Assembly: GCA_040437565.1 (NCBI GenBank)
Contig: JBDOQK010000053.1
Span: forward strand, 124,001 to 188,000
Origin: Albugo candida
Taxonomy: Eukaryota > Oomycota > Peronosporomycetes > Albuginales
Direction of reading: 5' to 3'
DNA: 64,000 nt
The translations under genes were made by a program, and so were the position numbers. Positions 1 to 9,330 of this stretch are shown here, one piece after another. The notes beneath the pieces were generated by a model. It saw nothing but the letters and a program-made list of their open reading frames with translations. It was not told the origin of the DNA and did not search any database. Every line of letters begins with the position of its first letter. Within the stretch, counting starts at the first letter, position 1.

Positions 1-650
1 AGTGCCGAAAACGAAGTGCCATCCTGCAGTTCCACATCCAGAACTTCAAACAGCGCGTTGGATTCGTTCTCATCAGCATCGGCTTTTGTTTTGAACGACA
101 CAATTGCTGTCTTCCCACTAAATTAAGATATCAACATCTGTACGAGAATCGATCTGAATCAGCTTACTCGTCTCCAACGACGCGGAACGCAGAAGTGCCG
201 TCATTGGGATCCTGAGACTCCACCTAATTGATCATGAGCGTCATGCAAGTCTCCTATCAGCTCAAACGCACGTACCCTCTCGAATTTGCGCGGATACCCA
301 ACAGCTTCAAAAAAGCGCGGATCCTTCACTACCGCACGTTTCGCGTAGTTGAGAGATCGACTCATCTACAATTGCAATGAATATACAAAAGAACATTTTC
401 ACTGATGAGGCACTACCTCTGGATCAAAATCTTTGTCCCCTTTGAAATGAGCAATGAGAGCCATGCCACTTAGCGCGGCAACCACGTATCCAATGATTAT
501 CTGCGTCGAAGCCGGCTTCTTCTTGATGTCATAAATCTTATCTTTGGCTATCAATAGGGTAGAAAAGCTATGTCTGGTGCGCGTATTCGGCACGAAACGA
601 AGTCGCTGTACTCGTGGAATCGCATTGGTGACAAGACGAGAGTACCACAT
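1..650 (-). CDS. Mitochondrial inner-membrane Tim21/Coa1-like protein, four exons seen, 3' end outside window
   Basis: Exons on the minus strand at 417-650, 276-365, 168-223 and 1-117 join in frame across three introns of about 50 nt with GT..AG ends (donors GTAGTG, GTACGT, GTAAGC). I start at 650 rather than at an upstream in-frame Met because MWYSRLVTNAIPRVQRLRF reads as a mitochondrial presequence (basic, no acids). A single membrane helix follows (IIIGYVVAALSGMALIAH), then a soluble domain with the order KDPRFFEAVGYP, then FRVVGDDGKTAIVSF. Presequence, one helix and an intermembrane-space domain of this shape are typical of Tim21 and Coa1, which assist TIM23 import and cytochrome oxidase assembly. 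The exact family is uncertain, because the C-terminus lies outside the window. Confidence 0.6.
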
Positions 651-1131
651 CAATCCGATTAAATCCGAATTATGACTGGATATGAAAACGCCATTTATAT
701 TTTTTCCCACACTTAAAGTCAAGAATCCGTTCGTTCACTATAAATCGATTCTGTTACGAGCGTGGAATAGTAATGATTCAATGAGGTGTTGTGCTCGTTC
801 TGAGTATGATACGCATTATCAGAAGCTGATGAGAGTGGAAGTAAAGCGCATTAGACCCTGCTTCCTAGATCAGTCTTCTTACATTCGTCCAAGTGTATTA
901 GCGCACAAATACTGAGATGCAATGCAAGTTTCACTTGACATCATTGTTATCTTATCAACGTGCAAATAAAAACGCGAGTCCTGAAAGCACACGTTTCCTT
1001 CCTTCGATGAAGAAATGTGCCGTCAATTGGGCTCACACCATCCAAATAATTCATCTATTAATATCCTTCCACTACGAATATTCTGACAAATTTCATCAAA
1101 AAACAAATTTTTATTACGCACATTAATGCAA
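651..1131. other. Intergenic stretch
   Basis: It lies between the 5' end of the Tim21/Coa1-like gene and the 3' end of the AT-hook gene, both on the minus strand. It should hold the promoter of the former and the 3' UTR of the latter. Two short plus-strand open frames here have no recognisable domain and I do not annotate them. Confidence 0.5.
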
Positions 1132-2550
1132 TCAAACGTGATGATGTCCATCATTACTATTGAGTATGTTGGCCACATGTTGCTGATTGGTGTGGTTTAC
1201 GTCACTTCCATGAACCGCCACTCCATCGGTCCCCTTTTGCGACCCAATTGAGGTGTTTGCCAGCGGATAATTGTACATTAGCGAATAATTGGCTGGAGCG
1301 ATGGCCGCAAGTTTGGCTCGGGGAATTACTTCACCGGGTCGTGGTCGGGTACGAGGTCTACCACGAGGACGACCTGTTCCTCGGACTTTCTTCTTGGACC
1401 CTGATTTACCGCTAGCAGCTCCGTTACTCTGCACGGGGACTCCGGAAGCACCAAAGGAAGCCATCAATTCTGCAGAAGATAGTGGTGAAGGCTGGTCATT
1501 TCCACATGTTTGGTCGTTGCTACCAGTGGAGCTATGTCCCTGTAAGCCAAAGGATTGGCCAAAATTTGTCATGAAAGACATTCCAAGTCCTAAAGCTGAT
1601 TTATGACCAATCGTATCGGGCTCATGCTTAACAACGCTGTGAAGTGATAAATCGTGCTTCGATGGGCGTCCGCGTTTACGTCTTGGTGCTTCCTCATGGG
1701 AGCATGACATTGATAGATTTGTACCCAGCGAGGCGAAAGCGTCATTGGTGTTCCCAATAGACGAAAGGCCCAACGCATCCGTGTTAACATTTTCCGCCCT
1801 ATACTGTCCGTTCATCGACTGAGCAGCCAGAGCCATCGCTTGACTTGCGTGAATTGACTGTATGTTACTTCCATCGACTGAACTTTTCTCCGTGTCATGA
1901 TCTAGTGACTTAAATGAATTTGGATCATCATTATGTTCTTCTTGTTCATTGGATGTAATTGCCTGTCCCGACGCATTTGATTGGGTCATCCAAGGCATCA
2001 CTGTCCCCATTGGGAACATCATCATCCCCAAAGCCATTTGCTGAGCCATTGACGCCATATTCGCTAATTCACTCGGACTTAGATTTTGTATTTGCTGTTG
2101 TTGTAATTGCATGAATTGCTGTTGTAATTGCCCAGAGTTCGCGCCACTCAAATCAAGCATTGCATTCCCATTAGAAGTTGAAATGGATGCTGACGCTCCA
2201 TTAAGACTCAGATCATCGGCATCATTCGCAGTACTTAGAGTTGATGATGTGGTACACGTACTTTGAGTGGCGGATATGGAATTTAGGATCGTGGGCGCGA
2301 AAATAAGTGGGAACGAAGTGTTGGCTATAGATGTCGCATGAGCATTTATTGCATTGGAATCAACCATTGAATCCGAGACATGGTGTGCGGTACTTTCCAA
2401 CGATTTTGTAGTTTGGTGATTTGCTTCATGAGATGAAGATTTTTGAAATTCGGACTGATCATTTTCATCACGAGAATTCGACACTTTTGTATGTTTGGAA
2501 TCTGTTGGTTGTGGAGCAAAGTGGCGACGCTTTTCGGAATGATTGGGCAT
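1132..2550 (-). CDS. AT-hook DNA-binding protein, 472 aa, single exon
   Basis: A single open frame of 472 residues. Two AT-hook cores are visible: KRGRPSK near residues 292-298 and the extended GRPRGRPRTRPRP near residues 393-405. AT-hooks bind the minor groove of AT-rich DNA, so a nuclear chromatin or transcription role is inferred. The rest is low complexity: Ser/Asn/Thr-rich in the first 135 residues, a Gln-rich stretch at about 141-155 (QLQQQFMQLQQQQ), a Met-rich patch at about 164-188, and a His-rich C-terminus. No enzymatic or zinc-finger domain is seen. It is transcribed away from the P1 gene across a 345 bp shared upstream region. The partner genes and targets are unknown. Confidence 0.7.
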   Translation of the reverse strand: MPNHSEKRRHFAPQPTDSKHTKVSNSRDENDQSEFQKSSSHEANHQTTKSLESTAHHVSDSMVDSNAINAHATSIANTSFPLIFAPTILNSISATQSTCTTSSTLSTANDADDLSLNGASASISTSNGNAMLDLSGANSGQLQQQFMQLQQQQIQNLSPSELANMASMAQQMALGMMMFPMGTVMPWMTQSNASGQAITSNEQEEHNDDPNSFKSLDHDTEKSSVDGSNIQSIHASQAMALAAQSMNGQYRAENVNTDALGLSSIGNTNDAFASLGTNLSMSCSHEEAPRRKRGRPSKHDLSLHSVVKHEPDTIGHKSALGLGMSFMTNFGQSFGLQGHSSTGSNDQTCGNDQPSPLSSAELMASFGASGVPVQSNGAASGKSGSKKKVRGTGRPRGRPRTRPRPGEVIPRAKLAAIAPANYSLMYNYPLANTSIGSQKGTDGVAVHGSDVNHTNQQHVANILNSNDGHHHV

Positions 2551-2895
2551 TTTTGAGGCGAATTCCCTAGGCTTTCGAGTCGATTTATAGCTAATCGTTG
2601 CGCGTCGAGCTCAGTTTTTCTCCCTCTCAAAGAAGCGGATCAGAATGTAAGGAATCGTACTTTGCAAGCACCGTTTTTCAAAAGTACGAAGCCCACTTTC
2701 TACAAAGTACGGTGGCAAGGACGAAAACGCACAGTCTATATCTACCAATAAACAAACTCCACGCTGACAATAATACGATAAATACTGTTTATCTATCTTG
2801 AAAAGTACGAATCCGGCTCACTACCGTGCTGTTCACAAAACGTACGAAAGCGCAGCACCAGCCAATTATTCCACTCAAACTCTTTATCTGCGGTA
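2551..2895. promoter_or_regulatory. Shared divergent upstream region, AT-hook gene and P1 gene
   Basis: 345 bp separate the two start codons, which point away from each other, so both promoters must lie here or overlap. Several AAGTACG-type words occur between about 2685 and 2850 (for example AAAAGTACGAA and AAAGTACGGTGG). They are candidate shared elements, but no function is shown. Confidence 0.4.
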
Positions 2896-3317
2896 ATGCC
2901 TCTGTCCAAGGAACAACACGATGAGCTCTGCGTCTCGTACGCTTCATTGATTTTATTTGATGGCGAAGCTGAAATCACATCAGACGCTCTTATGAGTGTA
3001 ATCACCGCTTCAGGAAACGAAGTTGAGCCTTACTGGCCGACATTGTTTGCTGGTTTCTTGTCAAAAGAGGGAAGGATCATGGATTTGATCACTAGCGGAG
3101 GACCTTCAGCGGGAGGAGGTGGTGCAGCTGCCTCAGGCAACACTGCAGCAGGTGAAGAAGATGCTACTGCCGCTAAAGATGAACCAAAGGAAGAAGAAGC
3201 CGATATGGTACTTTATTACTTACGTCTTATTACAGTTCTATCACTCACTATTATCTCTTTGCATAGGATCTTGGAGGTGGAATGGATATGTTTGGTGGGG
3301 ACGATGATGACTACTAG
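2896..3317 (+). CDS. RPLP1: 60S acidic ribosomal protein P1
   Basis: Exons 2896-3207 and 3267-3317 are separated by a 59 nt intron (GTACTT..TGCATAG). Together they encode 120 residues, the usual length of P1. The N-terminal dimerisation domain (about residues 1-65) is followed by an Ala/Gly-rich hinge, a Glu/Lys run, and the diagnostic acidic C-terminus. The last exon supplies MDLGGGMDMFGGDDDDY, the oomycete version of the eukaryotic GFGLFD-type stalk tail. P1 forms heterodimers with P2 on P0 in the large-subunit stalk and recruits GTPase elongation factors. Reading through the intron gives an unrelated tail, so the splice is well supported. Confidence 0.93.
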
Positions 3318-3890
3318 ATGGCTCTTGTACCTTTATAGCATCTTGATTTGCAGGCGTATACCTCTCATCATAATATAAAAAAAAGACTTTGGCTTCACCG
3401 AACACTATTACTATTTGTATCGATCCTTGAAGCTCATTGGACAAGTCGCTCAGTCACAGCCTCGGATTGAAAGTCACGTAGAGCCTATCCAATATCACCA
3501 TTTCTGTCACGTATCATATCCCGCCCTATTGACTTCTGTGCTGTTAAAACACCTGCCACTGTTTATTTTACCAATGTTTGTCAGGTGCAATGTATGGGCT
3601 CGTGAATGTGTCGGCCGTACGAATCACACGCAACCTGTTGTCATTTAATATCTATTCACCGGATCGACGGGATACTTGCTATCTTTCTCGGTCCATGCTT
3701 TCTACTCAATAAATCGTAAGGAAGCGGTGTCCTTATTTTACACAAAGAGTTACACAAATTCAGTCCGCGGACCAATTGGTCCAATATCGCTGAAACCTCA
3801 TGTATCGAACTTCAGCTCTCCGAGGGCTAGTGAAGTTTTAAGAATCGACCTAATCATATGTCATGCGTTACCAAATCTCTTCGACTACGT
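3318..3890. other. Intergenic, nothing recognised
   Basis: This is the 3' flank of the P1 gene. I see no gene, tRNA or clear repeat. The short open frames lack domain-like composition. Confidence 0.4.
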
Positions 3891-5695
3891 GAGCGTGCCG
3901 AAATAGTCATTGCACGGTGTCTGATTAGCGGTGCATGTAAGTTGCATTGATTGACGACCCTAAGCTATGTCTACACAATATTTTAGGGCAGGAAGACGCA
4001 CTAAATCGGACATTAGGCATTGACAGGATACTTTTTGTACATTTTAGCTTCTTCTAAAATAGAGATATTCTTAACTTGATTGGTTATTTCTATAACACGG
4101 CAAAATTGAAAAAGTCATACCAGATAACGTAAAGAATCTAATGATCAAGCACCTTCGTGCAACTATGCTATAAATCGGTTGTACTAACACGATGTAATCC
4201 CTTCTTTACAAGAAATCCTTCCCATTTCTCCGTCTTCGTTCACATCAAACGAGGTTCGGCTTCAATACAGCTCATCGTGGTGATGTACCGTTCCGTCTTT
4301 CGGTTGTTTAGAAGATGGAGATCAACGCCACCCCCTCGTTACCAGCCTTTGTTAAGTTACTTGTGGTTCAATGGGGGGTTGGATTCTTACGCGCATTTGT
4401 GCTATATTGAATAAACGAATTGGAGAAACGCATTGCGCTCGACAATTGTCTCCGTTAATTGTGTATCCACACTATTTACACAAACCATCACCCGTTTGAT
4501 GTATTGTACACAACATGGATCCATCGCGTTGATGAACTATTGCGATAGACACGTCTTTCACCATCACATCGGCGGACCATAGGAATCAACACGTCCAAAT
4601 ATCGTCAAAGAACAAAAAATGGCGTCAAATACAACACATCACAGAGTATGCGTGCGGCAAGCTTTTTATCGCATTCGTTGGCAATTATCAATTGGATCAA
4701 ATTAAACTACAATGTATAGAAACCAAAGCGAGAGTCGTGGTGGCAAGCACGGGTTAAGGTGTGGTTTATTAAGATTGGAGAATGGTTCTGGGATGTATCG
4801 ATCATCAAAGGTGCTGCTCTTATGGAGACTACGGATTAAATGCGACACTTTTTGATTTGGACGTACATGCAGTTACGTGAAGCAAAACCGCAACAGCACA
4901 TCACCATCATGTTTACGAACTCTACAATAACTACTATTTTGGCTGTTGTTCCCAGCTGAGTGTTACCCGCCCGGGTTCATGAGGCTTTTGGCAGCACAGC
5001 GTGTAATGGCAATCGCATTCGATGTACACTAATGGTACGGGTATTTTCAAAATGGATCTTTATGCTCTCGATCACATCTCCTAGGCTATAAGGCAGCTTT
5101 TTTACGTCTAGCAATATGAAACGTGTGCTGTTAGCCATTCAACCAGTCCAAGCAGTCAAGTATCCGCTTCGATCAAGACTGCTACCTTGTTGATAGGCAA
5201 GAGGAACCGACTCATCGTGTCTGGTACTGGTCCGATAAGGCTTTCCTGATGAAAAATCTCGAATATGCAAACTTTGATACAGAAATGCAATTAGACGTCA
5301 ACGATTGTAAATCAAGGATCAACACAGGATTTTGTCTTTATCACGAGACATGATCGCGATTTGTTATACAACATTGCAAAGAGAAAAGCGATTTATGGAA
5401 GCAAGAGCGATGAAGCAATCATTCTACGGATCTTTATATGGCCACCTATCTCACCTTTATGACTTCGAAACGCATTCGGATACTCTTCTCGGCATTCGTG
5501 TGAGTTGTGGCTAAGACGTCGTGTCCCTACATAGCTCCGAGAGGTAATTGTTTCTTTGCTTTGTATTTACATACCACTGAGAAATAATCTCAACTTTCAT
5601 TTGTTGCTCCAATTCTTATGAAAAACCCCAACCTATAGTAAATAATACATACGCGTATTCAAAGTCGAGCTTGCAATGTACATTGACCATAGTAC

Positions 5696-6835
5696 TTAGT
5701 CGGTTCTAGAAGGGTCTATGTATGTCTGATCACTTCTGCCATATTTCACATCAGAATCATTATCAAAATCCTCCTTCACATTCTCCTTGATAGATTCTGT
5801 GATGTCGACGGCCCATTCATTTTCGTTCACGCCAAAGGTTAAATTGAAAGCTCTCAGAAATGAGGAACCGAGTACCCATACATCCTTCCTTCCTGAACTC
5901 TCGAATAGAGGGATGCAAGTGTCTTCCTTTTTGAATATTGATTGACGGCCTTTGAATTTTACATCCAATTGCTGTGTCCTGTCGCCACCCCAGTGTATGG
6001 ATAAGTTGATGTATATATCGATCAGTCCAACCCCTCTATTCAACAAGAGTATATCCAAGCAATTGAACTCGTAGCGACCGCTATTCGAATTGAAAGTTAC
6101 TGGAATCTTTTCCAATTGAAATAAATATCCAATCCTTTGAAAAATATCGGGCGGAACTTGAGTGGCTTCGTTACCAAGCTGGAATCCTATCTTTTGATTA
6201 GTATAATGTTTCCCGACAAATTTGACTTTTTCTGGCTTGATAAAATTCCCCTTCTTCAAAGTAACACATGGTGCATTCAGCAATTGCCGTGAAACTCCAA
6301 GGTAGAGCCTTGGACCCTTATGCGTTATCCAGTCAACCGTGTAAATCCCGCGGTGTTGAAACATATAATCATGAGGGTTGACAGCGGGGAACGGGATATG
6401 GTAGAATCCTTTCCCTTTACACAACTTTACTAAGGCATTCCAAGTTATCCTCCAGCCGATGTGGTATTCATACCCCTCAACCGGAAGTGTCAAAACTGCT
6501 ATCGCTTCCTCGCCGTTTATTTTGAACTTCCGATTTCTTCGCTCAAAAGTTTGGAGTTCTTTCCAAGCCGAATCCGAAGGAGGAACTGAATCACTCGCAA
6601 TGACAAAAGTCAGAGTATAAATACGCGTTTCACAATCACCTTCGCATACGGGAGCTCCATCGTTCAAAAATTTTACATCAGGGAGTAGATCAAGCCTCAA
6701 TCCTCTATGGAATTTATCTGACCCAGCCGATACTGCATGGACCATATCCAAGTGAATTGCACGCACAAAAGGGACGTGTGTAAGGAAGACTCCTACCGCC
6801 GCAAGACCGATTGTTTTGAGAAAGCAGCATATCAT
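5696..6835 (-). CDS. Secreted degenerate pepsin-like protein, copy A
   Basis: A single-exon gene of 379 residues from the Met at 6835. An in-frame upstream Met exists, but the other copies start at this equivalent position. Residues 1-27 form a signal peptide (FLKTIGLAAVGVFL, cleavage near VRA|IHLD). Landmarks shared with the paralogs are YHIGWRITWNALVKLC, GFYHIPFPAVNP, IYTVDWITHKGPRLYLG, NEATQVPPDIFQRIG, and near the C-terminus DVWVLGSSFLRAFNLTF. The last resembles the A1 aspartic-protease signature W-x-LG-x-x-FLRA, and the ATQVPPDIFQRIG stretch sits where DSGTSxxLPxxxF is expected. No DTG or DSG is present, so catalysis is unlikely. A secreted or apoplastic role is inferred. The tail ends with DQTYIDPSRTD. 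Confidence 0.7.
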   Translation of the reverse strand: MICCFLKTIGLAAVGVFLTHVPFVRAIHLDMVHAVSAGSDKFHRGLRLDLLPDVKFLNDGAPVCEGDCETRIYTLTFVIASDSVPPSDSAWKELQTFERRNRKFKINGEEAIAVLTLPVEGYEYHIGWRITWNALVKLCKGKGFYHIPFPAVNPHDYMFQHRGIYTVDWITHKGPRLYLGVSRQLLNAPCVTLKKGNFIKPEKVKFVGKHYTNQKIGFQLGNEATQVPPDIFQRIGYLFQLEKIPVTFNSNSGRYEFNCLDILLLNRGVGLIDIYINLSIHWGGDRTQQLDVKFKGRQSIFKKEDTCIPLFESSGRKDVWVLGSSFLRAFNLTFGVNENEWAVDITESIKENVKEDFDNDSDVKYGRSDQTYIDPSRTD

Positions 6836-6889
6836 CGTTTTTCTTGGTCGACTATAGAATACTGATAAAACGCCCAACACTAACTAATG

Positions 6890-7390
6890 GAAAGATAGAA
6901 TTGCATTACAGACTTGGCACGGTGTGGGACTCTTGAACAAGGATACAGTGTGTTCTTCATGTCTACGACAAAAAGTTACCTCAACCTGGATAAGTTTATA
7001 CGGTGGCAACTTTCGAAATTTGGAATTTGTATAGTACGCATAGACACGCACCTTTAGGGTCCCACGATTAACAACAAACGACTTGATTACGGAGCCTAAC
7101 CTCGTAAAGCTTATAAGCGGGCAACTTTCGTAAGTTAAAATTTGTATGTTACGCATAGACACGCAGTCTTAAGCTTACAGAATACAAAATAAACGACTTG
7201 ATTACTGGGAAACACCTCGGAACGCTTATGAGCTGGCAACCTTTATATTATATTACGGATAGACACGCAACTGCAGGGTTTTGGACTCACAGCAAATGAC
7301 TACATTTCTGTGCACCACCTTGGAAAGCTTATAGGATGGCAAGTTTTGCACTTAAGAATTCGTATTTTACACCAACTGCTCAAGTGCACA
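6890..7390 (-). promoter_or_regulatory. Tandem upstream repeat array of secreted gene A
   Basis: About four units of 103-116 bp, with cores near 6995, 7112, 7226 and 7329. Each contains a word like CCTCGGAAAGCTTATAAGC-TGGCAACTTT followed by TACGCATAGACACGCA. The core is close to the perfect palindrome AGCTTATAAGCT. Equivalent arrays precede copies B, C and D. Position just upstream of the start codon and retention in all copies suggest a promoter or regulatory role, but function is inferred. Confidence 0.6.
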
Positions 7391-7644
7391 CTTCCAGGAG
7401 CCAAGTATGTCGAATCATATTCTTTTTATACCTATCACGCTGATTGATATATCTGGCAATTATTTGCGACGCTTATTAAGGATAACTGAGTATGAAGACT
7501 GCGAAGTTCGTTTGAACTTAGACTCGGTCGGGACAAACTAAAGCGCTGTACTCTCACGATACAAAGCCGCAAAACGTTCATCCCCCGTGTTGAACTGAAT
7601 AGTTCACTGAAAACCACACTGAGGCTGTTTCTTCAGTTTTTCGG

Positions 7645-7829
7645 GTGATTTTACCTTTGCTTTTCCATGTAACCGATCAAGTTTCTGTTGTTTTTAAATT
7701 CATATCAAAATCTCGATCGTTCCCCGCATTCTCGCCAGTGACTTTTTCATTCACTGAGCTTACCAGTAAGGCGACATTTGATTCACTGTCAGTAGTTTTG
7801 GATGACCGCATGATTGTACGTTGCTCACG
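7645..7829 (-). pseudogene. Remnant of an unidentified gene, copy A (cut by gap)
   Basis: The minus-strand frame matches the remnant at 35457-35675 of copy C: both contain the run EATGENAGDDRDFD or its VTGENAGNDRDFD variant, and both sit the same distance beyond the repeat array. The scaffold gap starting at 7830 hides the rest. The product is not identified. Confidence 0.4.
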
Positions 7830-7929
7830 NNNNNNNNNNNNNNNNNNNNNNNNNNNNNNNNNNNNNNNNNNNNNNNNNNNNNNNNNNNNNNNNNNNNNNN
7901 NNNNNNNNNNNNNNNNNNNNNNNNNNNNN
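7830..7929. other. Assembly gap (100 N)
   Basis: Exactly 100 N. By comparison with copy C (35.67-37.13 kb), either about 1.4 kb is missing here or copy A carries a deletion. Confidence 0.95.
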
Positions 7930-8261
7930 CAAGAGCCATAGTTTTATGTACCTTCCTTCCACCTCAATGCGTTCACGTTTCTTACATTCGTGTCACCTTT
8001 TGTATGTGTTGATGTGGTGCACGCGAACGGATTATAATCATGAGTACACATGGATGAGATCGTATATTGACTCGGACAAAGCTGGGTAGTACGATACGTT
8101 TACTTGTTATATAACAGCCACTTGAATAAATCTTAAGCAAAATAGGATTCCCGGCGGGCTTTTTTCTATATTTCATTAATATCCATGCACGGCATAACAG
8201 AGCGAACGTAACGAACTTCTGCGTCCTAAACCGCTATCAACTGTACTGTACAATATTATGA

Positions 8262-9312
8262 GGGAATTGCTATTTCCAGCCACCGCGTGACTTTTTGACC
8301 AATTAGATTACGGTGTTATTTCCACCCAAGTTTTTTTACTAGGGAATTGCTATTTCCACCACATCGTGAGTTTCTGACCAATCAAGTTACGGCTTTATTT
8401 CCAATCAACTCTTTAGTATAAGGCTAAAGTTTCACAGTCCTGCATGCCGATCGAAGGTATCAGAACTCATAGTTGCACATCTTTCTAGTATCCACTTCTA
8501 GATCAGCTAACTTCATCATGCTTTTCGTTGTACCGCGTCGTTCCCAAACAGTAAAGTACACATTTACGGATCGCCATCACATGTCGTCGATCTACTACAT
8601 CCTACGAAAAAGTCTTTAGAAGTTGAAAATACGTTCAGTCTGGTCTGAGAATTGGACTGATAACGACAGCGGACTTTTGCCGTATGTCATCAACACGAGA
8701 GAAAATTAAAATAACTTGTAAATACATTTGTAACTTGTTCACGCCGGTTTTGAAGCGCACAAACGCCCTCCGGCTGTACTGTTATGGGATGGGTCATCGT
8801 TTCCAGATGTTGCACGTAGCTGCTTTCAGTGGACTTGTCATCTTTATACCGCTATACCGCTTGTATGCATCGCCCGAATTCCGAAGTGCCCTGTGGTGCA
8901 ATCGAGTGCACGTTTGCGAAAGTTCTAGCAGAATCTTTGGACTGAAAAAAGGTACTCTACATTATCTCTTACGGATGCGACACGGATAGCGGATTTTCAA
9001 TACACCTGGTGTCAGGCCGTTCATGGCAGATTATATGCATCCAGGGTGGGTCTACCAATCAAAACTTCTGAGTNNNNNNNNNNNNNNNNNNNNNNNNNNN
9101 NNNNNNNNNNNNNNNNNNNNNNNNNNNNNNNNNNNNNNNNNNNNNNNNNNNNNNNNNNNNNNNNNNNNNNNNNTGGGTCTACCAATCAAAACTTCTGAGT
9201 GAAGTGCCCCTATCATAAAAAGGTGGGTGGAAATAGTAAAAAACTTGGGTGGAAATAACGCCGTAATCTGATTGGTCAAAAAGTCACGCGGTGGCTGGAA
9301 ATAGCAATTCCC
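8262..9312. mobile_element. Non-autonomous DNA transposon with TIRs (MITE-like)
   Basis: Inverted termini of about 80 bp: 8262-8340 and the reverse complement of 9235-9312 both begin GGGAATTGCTATTTCCAGCC and continue with the same sequence at roughly 95% identity. The element is flanked by the 8 bp direct repeat TATTATGA (8254-8261 and 9313-9320), a clean target-site duplication. A second diverged copy of the left terminus follows in tandem at 8342-8410. No transposase is seen; the open frame at 8684-8989 has no domain. An 8 bp duplication occurs in hAT, P and Merlin groups, but the CAGGG-type hAT start is absent, so the superfamily is open. The right end lies 18 bp before an EMC7-like ATG. 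Confidence 0.8.
9074..9173. other. Assembly gap (100 N) with repeated contig ends
   Basis: The 27 nt before the gap (9047-9073) and the 27 nt after it (9174-9200) are identical. The simplest reading is two contigs that overlap and were not merged, so little or no sequence is missing. Confidence 0.85.
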
Positions 9313-9330
9313 TATTATGAATGCGGCGCA

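Larger units (their letters stand above)
3890..8170. repeat. Segmental unit, copy A
   Basis: This diverged segment matches copies B and C in the same orientation. Shared landmarks include GCGGTGCATGTAAGTTGC at about 3930 (compare 14980 and 31720), a word TATTTACAC.. with the following TTTGCTCCATCACGT-like block at about 4470-4530, and the CCTTTATGACTTCGAAACGC block at about 5455. It carries the secreted-protein gene at 5696-6835 and its upstream repeat array. On the far side it includes the acidic-gene remnant and the block 7930-8170 that matches 37135-37373. The gap at 7830-7929 takes the place of about 1.4 kb present in copy C. Confidence 0.7.

Noticed and set aside
1289-1606. Plus-strand open frame of 105 codons
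   Set aside because: It is the antisense shadow of the AT-hook gene, Arg/Pro-rich because it mirrors the AT-hook codons.
3415-3906. Two consecutive plus-strand frames after the P1 gene
   Set aside because: No domain, no splice support, and composition like random translation of AT-rich DNA.
6890-7390. Tandem repeats considered as a CRISPR array
   Set aside because: The units are over 100 bp, diverged, lack unique spacers of constant size, and the genome is eukaryotic.
8684-8989. Open frame of 101 codons inside the TIR element, considered as transposase remnant
   Set aside because: No DDE-like or zinc-finger pattern, and too short. The element is better viewed as non-autonomous.
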